From NCBI GenBank assembly GCA_002395865.1, contig DGVE01000117.1:1-6637 (forward strand): a stretch of DNA of 6,637 bases, written 5' to 3'. Of the stretch, positions 1-6,637 are shown in pieces (position 1 is the stretch's first letter; every line of letters starts with the position of its first letter). Origin of the DNA: Lachnospiraceae bacterium UBA4292. Lineage in GTDB: Bacteria; Bacillota; Clostridia; Lachnospirales; Lachnospiraceae. The position numbers were made by a program, and so were the translations under genes. The notes beneath the pieces were generated by a model, which did no database searches, was not told the origin of the DNA, and saw nothing but the letters and a program-made list of their open reading frames with translations.

Positions 1-534
1 GAGCGCCCTCTGCTTCGCGCCATCAGCGGACGGGGCAGGTGTGTGCTGCTTCTGGACGAGATAGACAAGGCCGCCGAGGAGACCGAGTATTCACTTCTCG
101 AGCTTCTGTCGGATTACTCCATGTCCATACCCGAGCTCGGCCGCACGGTCACCTGTCCCCCGGACCAGATACCCATTGTATTCTTAACATCAAATAACAC
201 AAGGGAGCTCTCCGATGCTCTGCGCAGAAGGTGTCTCTACCTCTACATGCCGGAGAAGACCATTGAGGAACTCTCCGACATCATCCGCATGAAGGCCAAT
301 GTAGGAGAAGATTTCGCAAGGGCTGTTGCCGCACAGATCATGCTTGTGAGAGAGCTTGATATGAAGCAGAAGCCATCCGTTTCGGAAGGCATTGCCTGGG
401 CGAGAGTCCTATCGGAGGCTTACGGTGACGGCAGAAAGCTGGCGGATGCGGATCTTTCGGACTACGCAGGCATTATCGCCAAGACCAAGGGCGATGTCGA
501 CACGGTGACGCAATATTACTCACAAAAGGCTTAA
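1..534 (+). CDS. MoxR-family AAA+ ATPase, 3' part (start lies before the window)
   Basis: The frame is open from base 1, so the N-terminus with Walker A is outside the window; a GTG at 43 lies inside the ATPase core and is not a believable start. In the visible 177 residues, Walker B is CVLLLDEID (residues 14-22), the sensor-1 stretch is FLTSNN (about 61-66), and the arginine-rich ALRRRC motif is at about 73-78. A sensor-2-like helical segment around KPSVSEGIAWARVL follows in the lid domain. The wording 'IPELG...TSNNTRELSDALRRRCLYLYMP' is typical of MoxR/CbbQ-type ATPases. These work as ring ATPases that remodel or activate partner proteins, usually with a VWA-domain partner encoded next door. 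That partner is the following gene, starting 3 nt after this stop, so co-transcription is very likely. The actual substrate cannot be told from the sequence. Confidence 0.93.
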   Translation, partial: ERPLLRAISGRGRCVLLLDEIDKAAEETEYSLLELLSDYSMSIPELGRTVTCPPDQIPIVFLTSNNTRELSDALRRRCLYLYMPEKTIEELSDIIRMKANVGEDFARAVAAQIMLVRELDMKQKPSVSEGIAWARVLSEAYGDGRKLADADLSDYAGIIAKTKGDVDTVTQYYSQKA

Positions 535-537
535 GAC

Positions 538-2079
538 ATGGACAGCACATACGAAAGGATAAAGGAGAGCTTCTTCGATCTTTGCCTCGACTTTTTTATG
601 GAGCTTCGCGACACGCACCATTTTCGCCTGAGCGCAGATGCGCTCATAAGCTTTCTTAATATCTGCGACGATATAGACATCGCAGACCCCGAAGCAGTGC
701 GTGCAAACATGGAAATGTTCTTCTGTCACAGGCAAAGCGAATGCGATCGTTTTCAGGATATATTTGACAGCTTTTTTCTGAGGCGCACTGAGACAGGTCT
801 CCCCATGGGTCAGGGCAAAAAGCGCCGCGAGGGCTACTCCGGCGCCAACAAAAACGTATTTATAGGCGATATGCGAAGCACCGCCCTGAAGGATCAGAAG
901 GTCTCCATGAGCCTCCCGAATTTCATGGCGGAGCGGTTTTTTGCAAGATTTGAGATGGACGAGGGCATCTGCGACTACTCGCCCTTTATTCATGCGGCCT
1001 TTTTGAACCTCTACGACGACTTCATGAGCTTCGTGGGCGAGAAGGATCACGAGGAGCAGGCGAAAGTAGCCGACGCCATCATCGGTGAGCTCTCCCGCTT
1101 CACCTCCTATTGCAGGCGGATGATGGACGATCCCGCGGACTTTTGCCGCAAGGCGCTGGAGATCTGCGGTGCCGTGAAAATGATAGTGTCCGAATTCGAC
1201 CACACCGACGAGGCCTTAGCGGAGGGTACAGATTCCTCTGAAGAAGATTCCACCGGCTCCGATGAACAAGATGCTCCCAAGCATAAGGAAGCCGACGCTA
1301 TAAACACGTCTCAGGATATGCGAACGCCGCGCCCCACAGACCTCTCAAAAAAGGATATACGCCTTCTCACCAGGAACGACCTCATACAGATAGAAAAAGC
1401 CATCCGTGAGAACGCAAGGAAGTTCCGCGCCCGCATAAGCCGAAGCCTCTCGCGCCCCGGACACGAGGAGTTCGACATAAAGGCCACCGTCCGCAGCGCC
1501 TTCCGCACCGCCATGGTTCCCGTCGAGCTGTGCTTCAAGAAAGCGAAGCCGAAGAAGGTGAAGATCGTCTGTCTTCTCGACATCTCCCCCTCCGCCATAA
1601 GCGCCGCGACCGTCCTTATAAATCTCCTTCGCTGCCTCTCGGATGTATTCCCCGGCGGCGTGGAGATGTACTATTTCACCGACCACGCAGTCAAGGTCAC
1701 CTCCGAGGTGCGAAACCGCACCGTGCGCGAGGCCATTTCCCGCATGCAGAAGGACTCTGCGGGCAGCGTCAGCGACTACAGCACTGCCTTCACGAGCTTC
1801 CTGCGCGACTACGGCGCCGATCTGACACGGCAGACCATATTCATAATACTCGGCGACTTTCGAAACAACTATCGGATATACAAAAAAGAGCCCCTGCGCC
1901 GCATACACGAACGTGTAAGCGGCAGCAGCGGCCGTGTGATTCTCTTAAATACCGAAAAGAAAAACAGATGGTACCGTGACGACTCCGTCCTTAAGTCCGC
2001 GCAGGACGCCATCGATGAGATGCACGAGGTGACCTGCGCAGAGGATATCGTGAGGTTTCTGGAGGAGATGAGGGTATAG
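538..2079 (+). CDS. CoxE-like VWA-domain protein, partner of the MoxR ATPase
   Basis: This 513-residue protein starts at ATG 538, 3 nt after the MoxR stop, with an AAAAGG ribosome binding site at 524-529. The N-terminal ~225 residues are predicted helical. An acidic, low-complexity linker follows (about 225-260, rich in S, E and D), then a basic region and a C-terminal VWA domain from about residue 340. The metal-binding MIDAS residues are all present: D348, S350 and S352 in LLDISPS, T416 in DYSTAF, and D440 in LGDFRNN. The last ~50 residues (LNTEKKNRW...DDSVLKSA...VTCAEDIVRFLEEM) follow the C-terminal pattern of the CoxE family. In known MoxR/VWA pairs (CoxD/CoxE, NorQ/NorD, RavA/ViaA) the VWA protein is a cytoplasmic adaptor for the ATPase in metalloenzyme maturation or complex assembly. 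That role here is inferred. No target enzyme is visible in the window. Confidence 0.9.
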   Translation: MDSTYERIKESFFDLCLDFFMELRDTHHFRLSADALISFLNICDDIDIADPEAVRANMEMFFCHRQSECDRFQDIFDSFFLRRTETGLPMGQGKKRREGYSGANKNVFIGDMRSTALKDQKVSMSLPNFMAERFFARFEMDEGICDYSPFIHAAFLNLYDDFMSFVGEKDHEEQAKVADAIIGELSRFTSYCRRMMDDPADFCRKALEICGAVKMIVSEFDHTDEALAEGTDSSEEDSTGSDEQDAPKHKEADAINTSQDMRTPRPTDLSKKDIRLLTRNDLIQIEKAIRENARKFRARISRSLSRPGHEEFDIKATVRSAFRTAMVPVELCFKKAKPKKVKIVCLLDISPSAISAATVLINLLRCLSDVFPGGVEMYYFTDHAVKVTSEVRNRTVREAISRMQKDSAGSVSDYSTAFTSFLRDYGADLTRQTIFIILGDFRNNYRIYKKEPLRRIHERVSGSSGRVILLNTEKKNRWYRDDSVLKSAQDAIDEMHEVTCAEDIVRFLEEMRV

Positions 2080-2103
2080 GTAGCTGGAATGATACAGTTC
2101 TAA

Positions 2104-2346
2104 TTACTGCACCTCAGCTTTCTCCCAATCAATGAAGTGAGTTTTTTTATAATCACCATATTCTTTCGGTAACCCACCAGCATAATCATTCCATGTCTGA
2201 GCATCAACCTCTTCTATAGTGAACAGGTACTCCGGATGTACTCTTTTTATTATCTTCAATATATCTAGTAACCTATTATAATATTTTTCTTCAATGGGAA
2301 AGTATTCTTTTCTTGTTCTGTTAATCAAAAATATATAATTATTCAT
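2104..2346 (-). CDS. hypothetical protein, 80 aa, last gene of the AT-rich operon
   Basis: I do not recognise this family. The start at 2346 is supported by a GAGGTA ribosome binding site (complement of 2351-2356) 4 nt upstream. The protein is soluble in character, with no signal peptide or membrane segment, and is rich in aromatic and charged residues (NNYIFLINRTRKEYFPIEEKYY..., ending in HFIDWEKAEVQ). A mixed helix/strand small domain is plausible. It lies 48 nt downstream of the 466-aa gene in the same direction and converges with the VWA gene, with 24 nt between the two stop codons and no obvious terminator hairpin between them. Composition is very AT-rich (12 G/C among bases 2281-2340), unlike the VWA gene beside it. 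As the terminal small gene of a possible phase-variable operon it could be an accessory or immunity-type protein, but nothing in the sequence proves that. Confidence 0.72.
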   Translation of the reverse strand: MNNYIFLINRTRKEYFPIEEKYYNRLLDILKIIKRVHPEYLFTIEEVDAQTWNDYAGGLPKEYGDYKKTHFIDWEKAEVQ

Positions 2347-2394
2347 TTATTACCTCGTATTCTACAAGTCTTCACATACAAAAATGATTTCTTA

Positions 2395-3795
2395 TCATTT
2401 CCACTTTAGCATCTCCGCCATTGCCCTGTCCATTCGAGTTTGAGCTGCATCAGCGTCTCTCGAACTACCATTATGAAGAGCTGACCTTTTTTGCATAGAG
2501 GCTTCATCATATCGTTTCTGCGCATCCCTATACATACTCTCTCTGTACCTGCGTTCACTCTCAGCTTTTTCTCGGGCTCTCTGCGCATCTTGACGTTCCT
2601 GCTCAGCTATACGCCTTTGTTGTTCTGCCTCCATTCTTCTGTTTTCCTCAGCTTCACGCTGTGCGCTTAACATAGCCCGTTCAAACTGGTATTGCATTGC
2701 CTCTATATTTTCAACAATAGTCCTGCTGGCTTCTGCTATTTTGTTTTTATTATCAATCAACTGATTTCTTTCTCTTTCTATGCGTAATTGTTCCTCTCGG
2801 AATATATATTCATCAAGGAGGTTAAGTGCCTCCGGCATGGTAGATGCTCTGTTCTCCTTAAAATAACTCAGTATCTGATCCTTATATTGAAGTTTATTCT
2901 CCGGCAAAATGTCAAAAAGGTCATTCCTTACCTGAGTTAACCGCTCTATCGCCTTCGTAGCAAGGGCTTCGGTAACATAGCTTTTTCTCAGCTGACTATA
3001 ATAGTTTCGGCCTGCTTCTTCGATTTTTTGTTTTTTCCTTGAGTATTCTATGTATTTCTCCTGCTCTAGTTCGTAGCTTTTCCTTTTTTCAATCTTTCTA
3101 TTTTCTAATATTTTATCCAATTGTTTTCTTTTTCCCTCATTGCTTATATTCTGTAACCAATACACGCATCCAATCATGAGAGAAAATAATGAAAGAACCA
3201 AAATCACCGTGAGAGCTCCATTGCCTCTATTACCCATTTCCATTATAATCACACAGAGGAAAAAAACAATTGTTCCAGCTAAGAGAAAAGCAGCACCAAC
3301 TTGTAAATGTTTTTTCGCGTTTTCTCCATATGTTTTGCTTTCATTCATAAGCTCTGTATCCGCTTCAGATAGTAAATCAACATTTAATTCCGGCTTTTTT
3401 ACTCTATAAATCGAATTGGTTTCGAGCAAATGATCAATATAGCCCTGTTCTGTCGAATATTTCAACAACAGACTTCTTGCTTCCGAAAGACAATTAATAC
3501 TGTCAAATTCTTGTTCCACTTGTTCGTAACATTCAAAAACTTTAGGCATAATGATTTTCACACTGTTGCCCGAACTCACAGCATTTTTATATTCATCAAT
3601 TATTTTTTGAGCGCAATTACATATATCTTTCACTTCCTTCTCGCATAACGAACTTCTCTCAATAACATCCGGCTCGTTATCAATATCTACAACCGCTTCT
3701 TCAACTACTTCTACGAGTTGAAGCGATTTCCCGCAGTTTGGGCAAAATTTCTTTTCATCATCCAAAATCTTTCCGCAGTTTGAACAGCTCTTCAT
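2395..3795 (-). CDS. zinc-ribbon membrane protein with long C-terminal coiled coil, unknown function
   Basis: The start at 3795 has a GGGAGA ribosome binding site at 3804-3809, 8 nt upstream. Domain order in the 466 residues: a zinc ribbon with C4, C7, C18 and C21 (CSNCGK...FCPNCGK); a mostly helical segment to about residue 160; two hydrophobic helices at about 166-185 and 193-214 joined by a short loop (EMGNRGNG), forming a membrane hairpin; then a charged helical region. A strongly R/E/Q-rich coiled coil runs from about residue 334 to 440 (REAEENRR...AEQERQDAQRAREKAESERR). The hairpin puts both ends on the same side, presumably the cytoplasm, since zinc ribbons are normally cytoplasmic. 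The zinc-ribbon type is widespread and does not give a function. The protein could be a membrane-anchored scaffold or sensor. It sits between two small unknown genes in one apparent operon (gaps of 41 and 48 nt). Confidence 0.88.
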   Translation of the reverse strand: MKSCSNCGKILDDEKKFCPNCGKSLQLVEVVEEAVVDIDNEPDVIERSSLCEKEVKDICNCAQKIIDEYKNAVSSGNSVKIIMPKVFECYEQVEQEFDSINCLSEARSLLLKYSTEQGYIDHLLETNSIYRVKKPELNVDLLSEADTELMNESKTYGENAKKHLQVGAAFLLAGTIVFFLCVIIMEMGNRGNGALTVILVLSLFSLMIGCVYWLQNISNEGKRKQLDKILENRKIEKRKSYELEQEKYIEYSRKKQKIEEAGRNYYSQLRKSYVTEALATKAIERLTQVRNDLFDILPENKLQYKDQILSYFKENRASTMPEALNLLDEYIFREEQLRIERERNQLIDNKNKIAEASRTIVENIEAMQYQFERAMLSAQREAEENRRMEAEQQRRIAEQERQDAQRAREKAESERRYRESMYRDAQKRYDEASMQKRSALHNGSSRDADAAQTRMDRAMAEMLKWK

Positions 3796-3836
3796 AGCAA
3801 AAGTCTCCCGATAATACAGTTTTCAACAACTCTCAG

Positions 3837-4166
3837 CTAATCATCCCATTGTCCGCCTTTACTTATCTCAGCACATAGCATTTCGATTTCCTTAAACGCC
3901 TCGCTTAATACAGAATATATTCTCGGATCATAATTCATTTCATGTCGAAGCCCACTATCTGGTATTCTTATTATCTCCTTATTTGCCACCTTTTTTAAGC
4001 CGGGAAAAGAATCAATCAAAAACTCCTGCCATGTATCATTTGCCTTACAATATGCTTCAAACAGTTTTGCCATATCCTCGCACTTATTTGCACCATCTCT
4101 ATTTCTTTTGCAATAATCAACCATTTCCTCCAACGAATCAAATACTGAATAATCCAAGCCAGCCAT
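3837..4166 (-). CDS. hypothetical acidic helical protein (~109 aa), first gene of the operon behind the invertible promoter
   Basis: The family is not recognised. Two ATGs are possible. The one at 4184 has no ribosome binding site, because the bases before it are the A/T-rich arm of the recombination site. The one at 4166 has GGAGG (complement of 4178-4182) 11 nt upstream. I chose 4166, giving MAGLDYSVFDSLEEMVDYCKRN...; the longer form would add six residues (115 aa). The protein is acidic, predicted mostly helical, with no signal peptide or membrane segment, and ends GGQWDD. It is the first gene after the promoter at 4227-4255 and lies 41 nt upstream of the zinc-ribbon gene, so it is probably in the same transcript. 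Low GC sets it apart from the recombinase upstream. It could be a soluble partner of the membrane protein; this is inference from position only. Confidence 0.72.
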   Translation of the reverse strand: MAGLDYSVFDSLEEMVDYCKRNRDGANKCEDMAKLFEAYCKANDTWQEFLIDSFPGLKKVANKEIIRIPDSGLRHEMNYDPRIYSVLSEAFKEIEMLCAEISKGGQWDD

Positions 4167-4177
4167 AACGTTATAAT

Positions 4178-4182
4178 CCTCC
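4178..4182 (-). promoter_or_regulatory. ribosome binding site deciding the start at 4166
   Basis: On the - strand GGAGG lies 11 nt before the ATG at 4164-4166 and overlaps the first codons of the alternative ATG at 4184. The 4184 start has only A/T-rich DNA upstream. This site lies just outside the left recombination site, so it stays with the operon whichever way the segment is turned; only the promoter would be switched. Confidence 0.6.
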
Positions 4183-4187
4183 ATAAA

Positions 4188-4207
4188 TCAAAATGTGTAC
4201 TTTTTGA
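4188..4207. repeat. left inverted repeat of the invertible segment (probable recombinase site)
   Basis: The 20 bp TCAAAATGTGTACTTTTTGA match the reverse complement of 4324-4343 at 18 of 20 positions, including an unbroken 13-bp run GTGTACTTTTTGA. The site is itself an imperfect palindrome (16 of 20 positions) with TCAAAA and TTTTGA arms around an asymmetric central GT at 4197-4198. This is the general plan of serine-invertase crossover sites: two ~12-bp half sites around a 2-bp core. The TTTTTGA arm resembles the Hin hix half site. It ends a few bases before the first gene's start, so it would form part of that gene's 5' leader. Confidence 0.8.
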
Positions 4208-4226
4208 TGATTTAGTTTCTTTGTGC

Positions 4227-4255
4227 ATAATAACATATTAAAGGATGAATGTCAA
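4227..4255 (-). promoter_or_regulatory. near-consensus extended -10 sigma70/sigmaA promoter driving the three-gene operon
   Basis: Read on the - strand: TTGACA (4255-4250, perfect -35), a 17-bp spacer, then TATTAT (4232-4227, 5 of 6 to consensus). TG stands one base before the -10 (4235-4234), making an extended -10. The expected start of transcription is about 4220, placing the left recombination site in the 5' leader. This is the best housekeeping promoter I see in the window. It lies entirely inside the segment bounded by the inverted repeats. Confidence 0.85.
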
Positions 4256-4264
4256 TCTATCTTT

Positions 4265-4281
4265 GGCGAAAAGGGCGAAAA
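4265..4281. repeat. tandem GGCGAAAA direct repeat upstream of the promoter
   Basis: GGCGAAAA occurs at 4265-4272 and again at 4274-4281, a 9-bp period. It ends 9 bp upstream of the -35 element (4250-4255) as read from the operon. Short direct repeats at this distance can be activator or architectural-protein binding sites. The copy number is only two and no known motif is recognised. Confidence 0.4.
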
Positions 4282-4323
4282 CAAATGAGGATTTGCCTGC
4301 TATGGGTTATTTGTAGAGCGATT

Positions 4324-4343
4324 TCAAAAAGTACACCATTTGA
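4324..4343. repeat. right inverted repeat of the invertible segment (probable recombinase site)
   Basis: TCAAAAAGTACACCATTTGA on the + strand, whose reverse complement matches the left site at 18 of 20 positions. The core here reads AC (4333-4334), that is GT in the inverted orientation, identical to the left core. The two differences lie in one arm, outside the core. The site lies 15 nt beyond the 3' end of the serine recombinase gene, between that stop codon and the promoter. Confidence 0.8.
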
Positions 4344-4358
4344 CGTTTTTTCATAACT

Positions 4359-4976
<618 letters not shown>

Positions 4977-5001
4977 CTAAGTCTTCACCACTCAGACGAA
5001 T

Positions 5002-5028
5002 CAAAAAAAGCCCGGATAATTCCGGGCT
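5002..5028 (-). terminator. rho-independent terminator of the ATPase/nuclease gene
   Basis: The perfect 8-bp stem AGCCCGGA/TCCGGGCT (5009-5016 with 5021-5028) has a 4-base loop. On the - strand it is followed by a run of T's (complement of A's at 5003-5009). It lies about 60 nt after the stop of the - strand gene at 5090, and so ends that transcript before the recombinase. It implies the recombinase has its own, weak promoter or depends on read-through. Confidence 0.88.
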
Positions 5029-5089
5029 AAAGTTTCAGTCTTGTAGGGCAGACAGATATTTAAAATAATTAACAACGGACTCCGAACGC

Positions 5090-6637
5090 CTACAGCGTCC
5101 CTTCAAACAACACCTTATCACCAAGCTCCACGCGTTTGACTCCCTGCTCCTTCTTTTGGTTAAAGTTGAAACTGAGCATATATCCGGTGTCCAGATGCCA
5201 GTAGTCCAGATATTCCATGATCTGTTTTTCGCCGTCGGAGTTATATCTCTCACCGCGCCAGATCTTAAGCTCTATGATGTACTGCTGTCCAAGGTAGTCC
5301 ACCACCACATCTGCGCGAGTCTGATTTCTCGTCTGTGCCTCTATGTAGTAATTGCCGGTGCCGTTGATGATGGGACGCAGATAAAGAAGGAACAGCTCTC
5401 TTCCGTCTTTTTCATGGAACTTGTCCTTTAACGGACCGTAGATCTGCGTATATGTGTCAATAAAATGCTCCAGTATCAGTCGCATATTAAGTCTGCCATC
5501 CGTCACAAAGTGGTTTTTAGCAAGGCTTCCTTCTTTTGAGAACACATTGTTCTTCAGTTCTTCATCCGACATGAAAAGATTGTAGAGCATCATTTCAAAA
5601 ATACGGTTGGCTACCCGAACCGTATTGTGGTTGTTTTTTATCAAGCCATACATCTGCATTTGGACGATCTCATCCTGCTGGCCGTTCCACGGTAACCTTG
5701 TGCCCTCCATCAAGAGACTGCGCAGGGACGCAGCCAGATCGGGATTATTATTCAGATTCTTCGTCAATGTCTGGAAGAGTGTATTATTCTCTGACAGGAG
5801 AATCTTTACAGCCTCATCCATCCCGATACGCGTCCATGCTTCACTCGCTCCCATCGACGGACTGACTCTTCCATCGATCAGCTGACAAAGCCTGCTGACC
5901 AGAAAAGGATAGCCTTCCGTGTAATCATGGAGAAGTCCTGCGATCTCCTCTGCATTCATTCCGGTGTGATGATCATTTTCATATTCTTCAAGCATGCCCC
6001 TGATACCGTCTTTTGACAGACTCATATCGACCGAAAAATCAGTAGCTATGTTCCACGGACTGTTTTCTTTATGGTTGCCCTCTGAACGTATCCTTGACTT
6101 CAGGTGCTTAATATCCGTGACACCCGCCAATATGACGGACTGAAAAGCACCATTTACCCCTGCCTCACGGCTCAGATAGCCGTCACGAAGCTGCCCTAGG
6201 AAGTCCAGAAAGACCTGATAATCCGAAGCCGAATCAACCTCATCTATCATCAGAACCACGGGATATTCGCTCTCATCAAACCAGTCCAGAAGGATATCAT
6301 ACAGGTCTCCGAGCATCGTTCTGTCATTGACCTGTTCAAACAGTTCTTCTATCTCTGACTTGATCTTATCGGGAATACGCCCCTCATTTCTGAACGCCCT
6401 TTTTAACAGTCTGCAAAATTCTCTCACAAAGGAAGGCTCGTCAGTAAATCCCGCTCCTCCCACGCTCTCAAAACTGATACTTACGACTACATAGCGGTCC
6501 GCCAGAGACAGTCGCAAAGCATTCAGTGTAGTTGTTTTGCCGTACTGTCTTGCGCGGTTTATCGTGAAATATTTGCCCGCATCGACCAGCTTGGTGATCT
6601 CCTTCACCCTCTCGGAAAGATCGACCATGTAGTGTTT
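5090..6637 (-). CDS. AAA-like ATPase with C-terminal PD-(D/E)XK nuclease-like domain, 5' end outside window
   Basis: The frame is open to the window edge (K-H-Y before the ATG at 6628). In this family the sequence KHYMVDLSERV usually lies ~10-20 residues into the protein, so the true start is probably just outside. Numbering from the ATG at 6628: the P-loop is INRARQYGKTTTL (K31, T32), lacking the first glycine of a classical Walker A, as is normal for this family. Walker B is VVLMIDEVD (D129, E130), with helical lid regions after it. The C-terminal nuclease-like core has D440 (RADVVVDY) and E453-x-K455 (IIELKIW), keeping the D...ExK triad. These proteins are abundant in Bacteroidetes and Clostridia and often present in many copies. 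Their role is not settled; links to mobile DNA or defence have been suggested for related architectures. A good terminator follows (5002-5028). Whether it works with the recombinase is unknown. Confidence 0.9.
   Translation of the reverse strand, partial: KHYMVDLSERVKEITKLVDAGKYFTINRARQYGKTTTLNALRLSLADRYVVVSISFESVGGAGFTDEPSFVREFCRLLKRAFRNEGRIPDKIKSEIEELFEQVNDRTMLGDLYDILLDWFDESEYPVVLMIDEVDSASDYQVFLDFLGQLRDGYLSREAGVNGAFQSVILAGVTDIKHLKSRIRSEGNHKENSPWNIATDFSVDMSLSKDGIRGMLEEYENDHHTGMNAEEIAGLLHDYTEGYPFLVSRLCQLIDGRVSPSMGASEAWTRIGMDEAVKILLSENNTLFQTLTKNLNNNPDLAASLRSLLMEGTRLPWNGQQDEIVQMQMYGLIKNNHNTVRVANRIFEMMLYNLFMSDEELKNNVFSKEGSLAKNHFVTDGRLNMRLILEHFIDTYTQIYGPLKDKFHEKDGRELFLLYLRPIINGTGNYYIEAQTRNQTRADVVVDYLGQQYIIELKIWRGERYNSDGEKQIMEYLDYWHLDTGYMLSFNFNQKKEQGVKRVELGDKVLFEGTL

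Larger units (their letters stand above)
4188..4343. other. putative invertible promoter segment (phase-variation switch), ON orientation
   Basis: Two matching 20-bp sites in inverted orientation enclose 116 bp (4208-4323) with no gene but with one strong promoter pointing to the - strand operon. A serine recombinase gene ends 15 nt beyond the right site. Identical, asymmetric core dinucleotides in opposite orientation are what a serine recombinase needs to invert rather than delete. After inversion about the midpoint, the -35 would fall at about 4276-4281 and the -10 at about 4299-4304 on the + strand, facing away from the operon and into the recombinase gene antisense. Inversion itself has not been observed here. 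An alternative is a pair of operator sites for an unlinked regulator. Confidence 0.75.

Noticed and set aside
520..1908. Long open frames on the - strand opposite the VWA gene (520-1203, 1345-1908) and a + frame at 1530-1979
   Set aside because: They lie wholly within the well-supported VWA gene, have no recognisable domains, and arise from its GC-rich codon pattern.
2080..2103. Possible shared terminator between the converging VWA and 80-aa genes
   Set aside because: No stem with a T-run on either strand can be found in the 24-nt gap or just beyond it.
4282..4295. Small hairpin CAAAT-GAGG-ATTTG followed on the - strand by TTTT, possible terminator of the recombinase
   Set aside because: The stem is only 5 bp with one G-C pair at its base, too weak to call. 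It may be chance in AT-rich DNA.
4188..4343. Reading the two repeats as parts of a resolvase res site
   Set aside because: A res site normally has three sub-sites close together, usually upstream of the resolvase gene. Here there are only two near-identical sites in inverted orientation, downstream of the gene and around a promoter, which suits inversion better.

Overview
The window looks like bacterial chromosome, most likely from a Clostridia/Lachnospiraceae-type anaerobe. That guess rests on the mixed base composition, strong GGAGG-type ribosome binding sites, and an AAA-ATPase/PD-(D/E)XK protein of a kind common in gut and rumen anaerobes. There is no rRNA or other marker gene, so the taxonomy is only suggestive.

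Layout. (1) Positions 1-2079, + strand, GC-rich: the 3' part of a MoxR-type AAA+ ATPase followed 3 nt later by a CoxE-like von Willebrand A (VWA) protein, a standard MoxR/VWA chaperone-like pair. (2) Positions 2104-4166, - strand, clearly AT-rich: three closely spaced genes of unknown function. In transcription order they encode a small acidic protein (~109 aa), a 466-aa protein with an N-terminal zinc ribbon, a two-helix membrane hairpin and a long C-terminal coiled coil, and an 80-aa protein. (3) Positions 4185-4358: non-coding DNA that carries the main discovery. (4) Positions 4359-4949, - strand: a complete serine recombinase of the resolvase/DNA-invertase family. (5) Positions 5002-5028: a rho-independent terminator. 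(6) Positions 5090-6637, - strand: an AAA-like ATPase with a C-terminal PD-(D/E)XK nuclease-like domain, cut by the window edge.

Main result. The 174-bp gap between the recombinase and the three-gene operon has the structure of an invertible promoter. Two 20-bp sites in inverted orientation (4188-4207 and 4324-4343) match at 18 of 20 positions and share the same asymmetric central GT dinucleotide. Each is itself an imperfect palindrome with TCAAA/TTTTTGA arms, resembling the hix-type sites of Hin-family invertases. Between them is a near-consensus extended -10 promoter (TTGACA, 17-bp spacer, TATTAT, with TG one base before the -10), which in this orientation points into the operon. Inversion would detach the operon from its promoter and aim transcription antisense into the recombinase gene. 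The inferred model is a recombinase-controlled ON/OFF (phase-variable) switch, captured here in the ON orientation, driving an undescribed three-gene system with a membrane zinc-ribbon/coiled-coil protein at its centre. The sequence features are read directly. That the neighbouring recombinase acts on these sites, and what the operon does, are inferences.
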